Shown piece after piece: positions 31,202 to 38,439 of a DNA stretch of 38,439 bases. Position 1 is the stretch's first letter, and every line of letters starts with the position of its first letter. The position numbers were made by a program, and so were the translations under genes. Below the pieces are notes generated by a model. It was not told where the DNA came from. It worked only from the letters and a program-made list of their open reading frames with translations, and did no database searches. The DNA is from Eubacterium sp. (GTDB taxonomy: Bacteria > Bacillota > Clostridia > Lachnospirales > Lachnospiraceae), in the NCBI GenBank assembly GCA_017437905.1, contig JAFRWY010000001.1, forward strand, positions 1 to 38,439, given 5' to 3'.

Positions 31202-32617
31202 TTACTCTCTTCCGTCCCAGCAGTAGGTACACAGTGACTCCTTCGGAAGTCCCGTGGCTGCGATCATATCATCCAGACGGTTGTAGGCCAGGGTTGTAAA
31301 GTTCAACTGCTGGCGGATCCTCTCCAGCATCCGGTGATAACGGTCGGAATCCGGATTCGCATAGTCCTCAAGGATCGTGCGGGTAACTTCCACGCCTTCC
31401 TCCTTCTGGATCACCCGTCTTGCGATCAGTTCCATATCGGAATTCGATCTGGAGAAGTTGATATATTTACATCCGAACAGAAGCGGCGGACACGCCGGAC
31501 GGATATGCACTTCCTTCGCACCGCTGTCATACAGGAATTCGGTGGTCTCCCTGAGCTGTGTTCCGCGGACGATGGAGTCATCGATCAGAAGCAGGCGCTT
31601 GCCGTTGATCAGCTCATGAACCGGGATCAGCTTCATATGTGCGATCAGGTTCCGCTTGTCCTGGTGCGTCGGCATAAAGGAACGGGGCCAGGTGGGAGTG
31701 TATTTTACGAAGGGGCGTGAGAAAGGAACGCCCGATGCATTTGCATAACCGATGGCATGTGCGGTTCCGGAATCCGGCACACCTGCCACACTGTCGATAT
31801 CGGCTGTTGTATAGCCGTCACGCATAGCCAGCTTCGCGCCGCAGGCGTTCCGCATGGTCTCCACGGAGATGCCTTCATATTCCGAAGAGGGATAACCATA
31901 GTAGATCCAGAGGAAGGTACAGATCTTCATCTCCTTCCCCGGCTTCGAAAGGGTTGTCACCGCTTCCGGAGTCATGACCACGATCTCCCCGGGGCCCAGC
32001 TCGCGCACCGGACGATAGCCCAGATTCAGATAAGCAAAGGATTCAAATGTAGCACAGTATCCGGTATCCTTCTTACCGATCACCAGCGGCGTACGACCGT
32101 AACGGTCACGGGCACAGTAGATGCCCTTCGATGTCAGAAGCAGGATGGTCATGGAGCCGTCGATCATTTCCTGCGCATATTTGATACCGTCAACCAGATT
32201 ATCCTTCGTATTGATGAGCGTTGCGGTAAGCTCGGTCTTGTTGATGTCCCCGCCGCTCATTTCCAGGAAATGGGTATGATCGTTCTGGAAGATCAGCTTC
32301 ACCAGTTCATCCGTGTTATTGATCTTTCCGACTGTCAGGATCGCGTAAGTTCCGTGATGGGAACGGACCAGAAGGGGCTGCGGATCATAATCGGAGATCG
32401 AACCGATTCCCACATTTCCTTCCATCTCCTTCAGATCGGCATGGAATTTGCTCCGGAAGGGAGAATTCTCAATGTTATGGATCGCACGGTTGAACCCGTT
32501 CTTTCCGTACACTGCCAGTCCGGCACGTCGTGTTCCCAGATGTGAATGATAATCGGTTCCGTAGAAAAGATCAAAGACGCAATCTTCCTTCAGTGCCGCT
32601 GCAAAAAATCCACCCAT
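31202..32617 (-). CDS. PurF-like amidophosphoribosyltransferase paralogue lacking the glutaminase cysteine
   Basis: The phosphoribosyltransferase half is intact. VAGVPDSGTAHAIGYA and the PRPP loop LLLIDDSIVRGTQLRET match PurF. The iron-sulfur cysteines also seem kept (KICTFLW, FGCKYINF, LCTYCWDG). The N-terminal class II glutaminase fold is recognisable (YHSHLGTRRAGLAVY), but the nucleophile is gone. The mature start would be MGGFF where PurF has a Cys, the RY of the glutamine pocket is replaced (GIGSISDYD), and NGN reads GKINN. It should therefore use ammonia or another nucleophile, or have a different role. The ATG at 32617 has AGGAG seven bases upstream; the frame open to 32647 is not used. 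I recall similar MGGFFG-type proteins in Clostridia. It is not with the pur genes. Confidence 0.82.
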   Translation of the reverse strand: MGGFFAAALKEDCVFDLFYGTDYHSHLGTRRAGLAVYGKNGFNRAIHNIENSPFRSKFHADLKEMEGNVGIGSISDYDPQPLLVRSHHGTYAILTVGKINNTDELVKLIFQNDHTHFLEMSGGDINKTELTATLINTKDNLVDGIKYAQEMIDGSMTILLLTSKGIYCARDRYGRTPLVIGKKDTGYCATFESFAYLNLGYRPVRELGPGEIVVMTPEAVTTLSKPGKEMKICTFLWIYYGYPSSEYEGISVETMRNACGAKLAMRDGYTTADIDSVAGVPDSGTAHAIGYANASGVPFSRPFVKYTPTWPRSFMPTHQDKRNLIAHMKLIPVHELINGKRLLLIDDSIVRGTQLRETTEFLYDSGAKEVHIRPACPPLLFGCKYINFSRSNSDMELIARRVIQKEEGVEVTRTILEDYANPDSDRYHRMLERIRQQLNFTTLAYNRLDDMIAATGLPKESLCTYCWDGRE

Positions 32618-32660
32618 GTCAACTCTCCTATCTGTTATCCGTTTCAAATAATCCGTGTTT

Positions 32661-32717
32661 GAAAATAAAATAACCGTTCAACCTTCCCGCCTTCGCGGGC
32701 GTACGCTGAACGGTTAT
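32661..32717 (-). terminator. Terminator after the tubulin-like gene
   Basis: ATAACCGTTCA pairs with TGAACGGTTAT around an inner CCCGCGAAGGCGGG hairpin. On the minus strand TTTATTTTC follows, separating the tubulin-like and purF-like units. Confidence 0.75.
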
Positions 32718-32807
32718 CATTATGCGATACAAAGCAAAAAAAGTAAACCCAAAATTTTGCCGTTTTCCCGCCCCATTTCTATGCACTTTTCACATGCAGG
32801 GGCGTTC

Positions 32808-35297
32808 CTATGCATCAGCCTCATCTGTATGAAGTCCGAAGAATGTACTCCGGTCGATGGCATCATAGGAATTCTTCAGTTCATCGATACACTGCAGTTG
32901 TTCCTTCGGTACATTGACGTACATATCCTCCAGGGAGATCTCCGTCTCGCCGGCATTCAGCGTGATGGTCTCATCCAGCTCGTTGTAGGGCTCCCGTATC
33001 ATGATCTGACGGACTGCCTCCGAGAAATACGGCATGTTCTTCGGCAGGGAAATGATGCGCTGCATCTCCAGGAAGGAAATACCCTCCTTCTTCAGAAGAC
33101 AGAGCTGCTTCTTCTGGATCTTCTCGGTAGCACCCTGTACAAAGGCCTCGGCTGCACGGTGCATGATATCCTCGCGCTGTGCATTTGCCGGGGATACGAA
33201 CATCATATTGAGTTCCTGCAGGGTGATGGGATTCTCCGAAAATGCCGATGCGATCAGCTTCTCCGGTGCGAATCCGCCGATTCCCAGCAGCAGGTTCCGG
33301 TAGATCTTCTCCATTTCCTGACGCACCGGTACCACACGGCCGTTGTCGATGTCCGCCTCGTGATTGATCATCAGGTTGATAATTCCCTTCCGCACGTCCT
33401 CGATCTTCTCTTCGGTGACATAGTCGGATGGCAGATATTCATGGCGGTTTGCCTTCTTCATCATGTAACTGATGACATTGTTGCCGGAAATGGCAAGATC
33501 CTCCACGGAATTCCAGAGATCCTGGTCGAACCGTGCGTAGGTGTCCACGATCTGCTCTGCGCGCTGGCGCAGCATACGGATCACATCGCCGAACACATCC
33601 TGATCGTTCAGACCCTCGCGAATCGCCTTCCGCTCCGTCTCAAGGATCTGCTTCGTGCAGGCATCATAATATCCTTTCTCTGTCTCACGCTTTGCGGACG
33701 GGAAAGCAAAGAACCTCTTGGATACGATCTCCAGGATCGAATCGATGATACGCTGATACTCTCCGACCTCCATGGGAGTACGGCAGAGTTCCTCCAGGGC
33801 TTTCGCCTCGGCCACCATACCGGAATCCTCTGTCAGGCCTTCGAAGCCGTTTGCACCGATCATCTGCACGGTGATAAACGGTCCGTAGGTATGGAGATAC
33901 TCCTGGATATGCCTCTCCAGAGAGGACATCATGGTGTTCTTGATGGACTTGACAATGACCGGAACCTCCCGGTTGAAATTGTCAAGCTGGCGGGGAACCG
34001 CATTGCGGAACTCATCCTCGCCCTTTTTGATCTGCTTATAGGTGGGGCGTGTAAAGGAGGTTACCTTGATCAGACCCTTTTCCTGCAAATGGATATCCTC
34101 ACCGGGCTGTCCTTCCAGGAATTCTCGGATCTCTCCGAAGCTCTCCTTCTTATACGCCATCATTTTCTGCTTATCTTCCACCAGTTCATGGATCCGTTTA
34201 TACGCTTCCTTGAACACCTGGAACTCGCAGATATTCTCGATCTCACGGATCGGGATACGATAATCCGATTCATTCAGCACCTTAAAGAGACGGGAACCGG
34301 CCTTGTCAAAGAACGCATCCCGCATCAGCATCTCGGTGCCTTCTTCCCGACGGCTGCCCACATACTTCACGCAGGTCAGCTTGTACAGGAAATATGCAAT
34401 ATCACTGTAGATCACATGCTCCGGAAGATATCCCTGATCATCCTCCTTGCCGGATACCAGCATACAGGAATCGAAGATATTCTCCTTCATGGAGATCCGG
34501 TGTGTACCGCTCTCAAATACGTAGCTTTCTCCCCGTTCGGTCAGGGTGAGAAGGCTTTCCAGTTCCTTCAGTGTCGCGTATGCATTTGCCTCCAGTACGC
34601 CCCGCTTAGCCCAATCCAGTTTGGAATTCGCAAAGAGTACATCCGGTGTCAGGAGACAGCCTCCGATCCGGAAATTACGCCATTTCTTTGATCTTGCAAA
34701 TGCGCGGATGTTGTAGGTCACATCCGCCAGGATACCGCTTCCGGTACCACCGCCCAGGCTTCCGATCACCATCACATCCAGCTTGCCCTCGGAACGGTTA
34801 TATACCTCTTCCAGTTTCTCAAAAAGCAGAACCCGCATGTCCTCATATGCGTTCGAGAACATGAGACGTCCCACCTGACGGTTTCCTCTCGCTCCGTCCC
34901 TTCCGATCTGGATCGCCGGGAAATCCGGACGCATCCACTTCGCAAGCGTGCTCTGCACCGGTCCCTCGGGAGTTCCCTCCGTCAGGATATTCTCCAGATT
35001 CGGCCGGTAGATACTGATAACCTCCAGTGCATTCAGTCCCACACCGTCTCTGGAATCCTGGATCGTTGCCTCCATCTCGGCAATATCCGAATCAATCAGA
35101 AGGAAATGGACATTATCTTCCTGTCTGATCTTCCCCTGCATCATCCGTTTATATGCAGTTACACATTGGCGTCCGACGCCACCAAGTCCGATCAGAAGAA
35201 AATCCCCGTAAAACTGGTTCTCTTCCTCTGCTTTATTCAGTATCCGGATATGTCGCAGTTTACTGAACTCTTCCTTTTGTGTGTCAATCAGAATCAT
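32808..35297 (-). CDS. Tubulin/FtsZ-superfamily protein (tubulin-like, Tubulin_2 type)
   Basis: The 829-residue protein has a GTPase start DFLLIGLGGVGRQCV (glycines 37-42) and the tubulin signature VMVIGSLGGGTGSGIL (GGGTGSG at 182-188), the GTP-phosphate loop shared by tubulin, FtsZ and TubZ. HFLLIDSD near 64-71 and ARGNRQVGRLMF near 136-148 fit the Tubulin_2 (FtsZ-like) branch. The remaining ~600 residues are mostly helical and unlike FtsZ. It has no membrane segment. AGGAG nine bases before the ATG at 35297 fixes the start, and an extended -10 TGTTATAAT at 35399-35407 is a likely promoter. It is a single-gene unit. Earlier work on this branch suggested membrane remodelling with partner genes, none of which lie here. 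Function is unknown. Confidence 0.85.
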   Translation of the reverse strand: MILIDTQKEEFSKLRHIRILNKAEEENQFYGDFLLIGLGGVGRQCVTAYKRMMQGKIRQEDNVHFLLIDSDIAEMEATIQDSRDGVGLNALEVISIYRPNLENILTEGTPEGPVQSTLAKWMRPDFPAIQIGRDGARGNRQVGRLMFSNAYEDMRVLLFEKLEEVYNRSEGKLDVMVIGSLGGGTGSGILADVTYNIRAFARSKKWRNFRIGGCLLTPDVLFANSKLDWAKRGVLEANAYATLKELESLLTLTERGESYVFESGTHRISMKENIFDSCMLVSGKEDDQGYLPEHVIYSDIAYFLYKLTCVKYVGSRREEGTEMLMRDAFFDKAGSRLFKVLNESDYRIPIREIENICEFQVFKEAYKRIHELVEDKQKMMAYKKESFGEIREFLEGQPGEDIHLQEKGLIKVTSFTRPTYKQIKKGEDEFRNAVPRQLDNFNREVPVIVKSIKNTMMSSLERHIQEYLHTYGPFITVQMIGANGFEGLTEDSGMVAEAKALEELCRTPMEVGEYQRIIDSILEIVSKRFFAFPSAKRETEKGYYDACTKQILETERKAIREGLNDQDVFGDVIRMLRQRAEQIVDTYARFDQDLWNSVEDLAISGNNVISYMMKKANRHEYLPSDYVTEEKIEDVRKGIINLMINHEADIDNGRVVPVRQEMEKIYRNLLLGIGGFAPEKLIASAFSENPITLQELNMMFVSPANAQREDIMHRAAEAFVQGATEKIQKKQLCLLKKEGISFLEMQRIISLPKNMPYFSEAVRQIMIREPYNELDETITLNAGETEISLEDMYVNVPKEQLQCIDELKNSYDAIDRSTFFGLHTDEADA

Positions 35298-35398
35298 AGT
35301 ATTCTTCTCCTTCACCTGACAGTTCTCGCGCCATCCCTGCCAAGGATATCATTTTCTGTTACACATTCATTACGTTTTCCGATTCCACAGATATTTGG

Positions 35399-35407
35399 AT
35401 TATAACA
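35399..35407 (-). promoter_or_regulatory. Extended -10 promoter of the tubulin-like gene
   Basis: TGTTATAAT on the minus strand is an extended -10 element. The leader is about 95 nt to the ATG. The sequence upstream is very AT-rich (GGTATATTTGC) and could act as an UP-like region. Confidence 0.55.
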
Positions 35408-35505
35408 CATTCTGTGCAAATATACCATATAAAAGTCCAAATTTTATGCGATATCAATAATTCTATAGAAACGGATATAATCCGCTATTGATGTAAAAAG
35501 GAAAC

Positions 35506-35542
35506 AAAAAAAACCGGAAACAGCCTATGCCGTTCCCGGTTT
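35506..35542 (-). terminator. Terminator of the tRNA-Trp transcript
   Basis: On the minus strand ACCGGGAAC pairs with GTTTCCGGT, followed by eight T. It lies nine bases after the tRNA 3' end. Confidence 0.85.
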
Positions 35543-35550
35543 CCCGTGTG

Positions 35551-35621
35551 CAGGGGATGAGAGAATCGAACTCCCACCAAAGGTTTTGGAGACCCCTATC
35601 ATACCATTTGACCAATCCCCT
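35551..35621 (-). tRNA. tRNA-Trp (anticodon CCA)
   Basis: On the minus strand the gene folds as a full cloverleaf. The acceptor AGGGGAT pairs with ATCCCCT, with discriminator G. The anticodon stem GGGGT/ACCTT holds loop CTCCAAA (anticodon CCA), and the T arm is GGGAG-TTCGATT-CTCTC. It is 71 nt to the discriminator base, and CCA is not encoded. It stands alone with its own promoter and terminator. Confidence 0.93.
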
Positions 35622-35626
35622 AAGCC

Positions 35627-35643
35627 GTGGTTCTCGCAACCAC
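35627..35643 (-). other. Perfect hairpin in the tRNA-Trp 5' leader
   Basis: GTGGTT pairs with AACCAC around GCGAG, only six bases from the tRNA 5' end. The predicted transcription start falls at its outer edge, so the precursor would begin with this stem before RNase P removes it. Confidence 0.65.
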
Positions 35644-35650
35644 AAGGCAT

Positions 35651-35679
35651 AGTTTACCCTAAAACCGTCTCCTTGTCAA
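35651..35679 (-). promoter_or_regulatory. Sigma-A promoter of tRNA-Trp
   Basis: Consensus TTGACA (35674-35679) and TAAACT (35651-35656) are separated by 17 bases, about 8 bases before the leader hairpin. Confidence 0.85.
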
Positions 35680-35780
35680 CCAAAAATAAAAGGAATTTGC
35701 ATTGTTCTTTCCGCCGTTTTCATATAGAATGAAAGTAAGGCTCACTGAGATATTATACGAAAGGATACGAAGGAAACCGT

Positions 35781-37955
35781 ATGTCCATCCGACATTTCCC
35801 AATCAAATATGCCGGCAGGGATCTTCTGATCGGTGTCCTGATCGCTCTGGTCTCGATCCCGATCTCCATGGGCTATGCCATGGTTGCGGGACTTCCCCCG
35901 ATCTACGGTCTTTACGGCTCTTTCCTGCCGATCCTGGTCTATGGCCTTCTGACCAGTTCTCCCCGGTTCGTCTTCGGCGTGGATGCCGCCCCTGCGGCCC
36001 TCACCGGCGCCCTGCTCACTTCCCTGGGGATCACCGCAGGCTCCGAGGATGCGGTACGGATCATGCCTCTTATCTCGATCCTGGTGGCCATGTGGCTCCT
36101 GATCTTCTTCCTGCTGAAGGCCAACCGACTTCTGAAATTCATCTCCCAGCCCGTTATGGGCGGTTTTATCACAGGCATCGGTATCACCATCATCTGCATG
36201 CAGATCCCGAAGCTCTTCGGCGGCGTCTCCGGAAGCGGTGAGCTGGTGGAGCTTCTGATCCATATCTATGATCAGGCAACCGTCACCTTCCATCTGCCTT
36301 CCTTCCTGCTGGGACTTTGCACCGTAGTGGTGGTCCTGATCAGCAGACGTCTGATGCCAAAGCTCCCCATGCAGGCCATCGTCATGGTGGTGGGCGCACT
36401 TCTCACTGCGTTCACACCCCTGAAGGACGCGGGGATCGCCTGTCTTCCCTCGGTAAGTTCCGGACTTCCGAAGCCGGTGCTTCCGGATTTCAGTTACATT
36501 TCCGCAGACTTTCAGACGCTTCTCATCTCCACCTTTACCATCGCAGTGGTGATCCTTTCGGAAACCCTGCTGGCTTCCAGCAATTACGCACTGAAATATG
36601 ATGAAACACTTCGACCCCGTCGCGAGATCCTCGCCTATTCCCTCGGAAATGCGGCTGCCGCAGCCACCGGATGCTGTCCGGTGAACGGCAGTGTCTCCCG
36701 TTCGGGGATTGCAGACCAGTTCGGCGTCCGTTCCCAATGGATGTCCGTCTCCGCCAGCCTGACCATGATCCTGCTCCTGCTCATCGGCACCGGCCTTATC
36801 TCTTATCTGCCGGTTCCCGTACTGACCGGGATCGTGATCTCGGCGCTGATCGGAACCTTCGAATTCCACCTGGCCAACCGACTCCGGAAAGCGGATAAGG
36901 CGGAGTTCATCATTTTCCTGTCAGCCCTCGGCGCCGTACTCCTTATGGGCACGGTTTACGGGGTTATCGTCGGCGTACTGCTCTCCTCCATCACATTTAT
37001 CGCGCGGCAGTCCCGCCCGAAGATCGAGATCCTTGGAGTGGATCCCGAGGAGGAAGGGTTCCACAGCCTGAAGCGGAAGGGAAGCTACGCACCGATCCGC
37101 CATGTGCTGCTGTACCGGTTCTCCGGCGCCCTCTTCTTCGCAAATATCTTTGATTTTGAGCAGGGACTTACCGAAGCGCTTCGTCCGGACACCCGGGTCA
37201 TCGTTGTGGACGCCGCCGGTATCGGAAGCGTGGATGTGACCGCCGCGGAGCGGCTGCTTCAGTTATATCAGAAATACCGGAAGCAGGGGATCCGCTTCTA
37301 CCTGGCGGGTCATATTGCCGACGTAAATGTACAGCTCCGTGCCTTCGGAGCCGAAGAACTGATCTCCTCCGGAGCCGTTCGTTCCAGGATCTCCCTGGCA
37401 CTTCGGGATGCCGGATATGATAAGCCCTATCAGTTGGAGGAAAATGCCTCCGAATCCCACCCCGCCTACAGCAAGCAGCTGGCAGAACTTTCCTGGGCCT
37501 ATGGGGAAGATTCGGATACCATGCTCCGGGATATTGCGGCAAAGCTTGCCGCGAAGCTGGAAGAACAGCCGGATACGGACCTTAACTCCCTGCTTTCAGA
37601 CGAGCGGAAGCTGGCACACGGCTACTGGAACTATGCGGATGAGGACGAATTTCTGGATTATCTGGAAATGCAGCTGCTGATGGATGAGAATGCGCCTTCC
37701 GGCGGAGAACACCGGAAACTTGAGGACCGGATCGTAGAACGTCACATGCTTCTGGAGGAAAAGATCCTGACCCGGAATCCTGCCTATGTTACCCGTTTGA
37801 GAGAGCATCGGGCCAAGCGGGACGCCCGTTTCCGTGAGACCCATCCCGAATCCTGGCAGAAGCTCCGGGACGCACGGACGCGGTATCTTGAGAAACTCAG
37901 GGATCGGAACCCGGAACTGGCGGAACTGATGCAGGCGACCGAAGAAGAATCTTAG
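35781..37955 (+). CDS. SulP family anion transporter with STAS domain and a long C-terminal extension
   Basis: The protein starts MSIRHFPIKYAGRDLLIGVL. It has about ten to twelve hydrophobic segments through residue 415, including the SulP signature PPIYGLYGSFLPILVYG, GVDAAPAALTGALL and PVNGSVSRSG. A cytoplasmic STAS domain follows (about 440-545: YRFSGALFFANI, VIVVDAAGIGSVDVTAAERLL). SulP proteins carry sulfate, bicarbonate or dicarboxylates; the substrate cannot be read here. After the STAS domain come about 165 extra residues, acidic then highly charged and helical (HRAKRDARFRETHPESWQKL), ending EEES. I do not know this extension. AAGGA precedes the ATG. It is a single plus-strand gene between tRNA-Trp and the rRNA operon. 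Confidence 0.92.
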   Translation: MSIRHFPIKYAGRDLLIGVLIALVSIPISMGYAMVAGLPPIYGLYGSFLPILVYGLLTSSPRFVFGVDAAPAALTGALLTSLGITAGSEDAVRIMPLISILVAMWLLIFFLLKANRLLKFISQPVMGGFITGIGITIICMQIPKLFGGVSGSGELVELLIHIYDQATVTFHLPSFLLGLCTVVVVLISRRLMPKLPMQAIVMVVGALLTAFTPLKDAGIACLPSVSSGLPKPVLPDFSYISADFQTLLISTFTIAVVILSETLLASSNYALKYDETLRPRREILAYSLGNAAAAATGCCPVNGSVSRSGIADQFGVRSQWMSVSASLTMILLLLIGTGLISYLPVPVLTGIVISALIGTFEFHLANRLRKADKAEFIIFLSALGAVLLMGTVYGVIVGVLLSSITFIARQSRPKIEILGVDPEEEGFHSLKRKGSYAPIRHVLLYRFSGALFFANIFDFEQGLTEALRPDTRVIVVDAAGIGSVDVTAAERLLQLYQKYRKQGIRFYLAGHIADVNVQLRAFGAEELISSGAVRSRISLALRDAGYDKPYQLEENASESHPAYSKQLAELSWAYGEDSDTMLRDIAAKLAAKLEEQPDTDLNSLLSDERKLAHGYWNYADEDEFLDYLEMQLLMDENAPSGGEHRKLEDRIVERHMLLEEKILTRNPAYVTRLREHRAKRDARFRETHPESWQKLRDARTRYLEKLRDRNPELAELMQATEEES

Positions 37956-37997
37956 AAAGAGAAAAACAACAAGCTAAATATCAGGAACCGTATCAGC

Positions 37998-38040
37998 AAT
38001 AAAAAATGAGTCGCGGCCTAAATGGTCACGACTCATTCTC
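37998..38040. terminator. Terminator shared by the SulP gene and the rRNA operon
   Basis: AATGAGTCG pairs with CGACTCATT around an inner GGCC/GGTC stem. Six A on the left give a U tract for the minus-strand rRNA transcript, and CTCTTT follows on plus. Confidence 0.8.
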
Positions 38041-38127
38041 TTTGGCATTGTGCCTTCAAAACTTCATACAAACATTAAGACAATTGTGAATCAAACCGTT
38101 CAATTTACCTTGGCGAAATCCCGGCGC

Positions 38128-38230
38128 AAAAATCGCTGTGCGATTTTTCAAACCCTGCTTCGCAGGTTTTGGTTCTGCTGTCGCAGAACGCGTCCTCGCT
38201 TCGCTCGGATTCAGGAATTCTACCTGAATC
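38128..38230 (-). repeat. Row of consecutive hairpins just after the 23S rRNA gene
   Basis: Four stem-loops lie end to end. AAAAATCGC/GCGATTTTT (38128-38148) is perfect, AAACCCTGC/GCAGGTTTT (38150-38170) has one mismatch, and GTTCTGC/GCAGAAC (38172-38189) and GATTCAGG/CCTGAATC (38208-38230) are perfect. A weaker CGCTTCGCTCGG element lies between the last two. Confidence 0.8.
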
Positions 38231-38235
38231 TTTTA

Positions 38236-38439
38236 GGAAAAGCCCTCGACCTATTAGTACACATCCGCTGCATGTGTCGCCACACTTCCACTCTGTGCCT
38301 ATCAACCTTGTAGTCTTCAAGGGGTCTTAACTCCTTATGGAGTGGGATATCTCATCTTGAGGCTGGCTTCACGCTTAGATGCCTTCAGCGTTTATCCGTT
38401 CCGGACTTGGCTACCCAGCTCTGCTCCTGGTGGAACAAC
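38236..38439 (-). rRNA. 23S ribosomal RNA, 3' end (gene continues past the window)
   Basis: The reverse complement reads as the last ~200 nt of 23S rRNA, including the conserved CGCTGAAGGCATCTAAGCGT stretch, CTCAAGATGAGATATCCC and GTACTAATAGGTCGAGGGC. The 3' end is placed near 38236 by comparison with the usual ...GGTCGAGGACTTAACC end. The 5' part lies beyond the window. No 5S gene follows before the terminator. Confidence 0.95.

Noticed and set aside
32655-34691. A 678-codon plus-strand open frame opposite the tubulin-like gene
   Set aside because: The minus-strand protein has clear GTPase motifs, a ribosome binding site and a promoter. The opposite frame shows only antisense-type composition.

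Overview
The window looks like chromosome from a Gram-positive anaerobe of the class Clostridia, most likely Lachnospiraceae or a near relative. This rests on the gene families and on strong AGGAGG-type ribosome binding sites, not on a database match. Most of the window is fairly GC-rich, but the first 3.5 kb is clearly more AT-rich. Nearly all genes lie on the minus strand, so transcription mostly runs from high to low coordinates. Plus-strand exceptions are a GGDEF protein, a small hypothetical gene and a SulP transporter.

Left edge (1-3.6 kb): an AT-rich accessory block with a type I restriction-modification module. It has hsdM and an hsdS that stops inside its second target-recognition domain, preceded by a string of very small ORFs, two of them cysteine-rich. 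No hsdR lies in the window.

3.6-15.3 kb: an APH-like kinase, a decayed secreted galactanase-like gene (GH53), an ABC-F ATPase, radA, a small conserved beta-rich protein, clpC, then purD, purN and purM read from a clear promoter upstream of purM. Two short repeat-hairpin elements sit between the pur genes; one supplies an abnormal C-terminal tail to PurD.

15.5-20.6 kb: a cytoplasmic GGDEF protein with a LacI-type sugar-sensor domain, then metF, a YbgC-like thioesterase and a coiled-coil protein.

20.6-30.5 kb: late cobalamin assembly (cobQ/cbiP, cobU, cobS, a degenerate cobU paralogue, a rhodanese-cyclophilin lipoprotein, cbiB and cobD). Two beta-glucanases (a GH16 lipoprotein and a leaderless GH5) lie between cbiB and cobD. 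Three neighbouring cobalamin proteins carry in-frame tandem-repeat insertions, two with a 33-bp (11-residue) period and one with a 24-bp (8-residue) period.

30.6-38.4 kb: a small hypothetical gene, a PurF-like protein that lacks the glutaminase catalytic cysteine, a tubulin/FtsZ-superfamily protein, tRNA-Trp with its own promoter, a SulP anion transporter with an unusual C-terminal extension, and the 3' end of a 23S rRNA gene. The 23S gene is followed by a row of hairpins and a terminator, with no 5S gene.

The points most worth a second look are the parallel repeat insertions in the cobalamin genes, the stand-alone tubulin-like gene beside a glutaminase-dead PurF, the hairpin row after 23S without 5S, the rhodanese-cyclophilin lipoprotein fusion, and the small-ORF string before hsdM.
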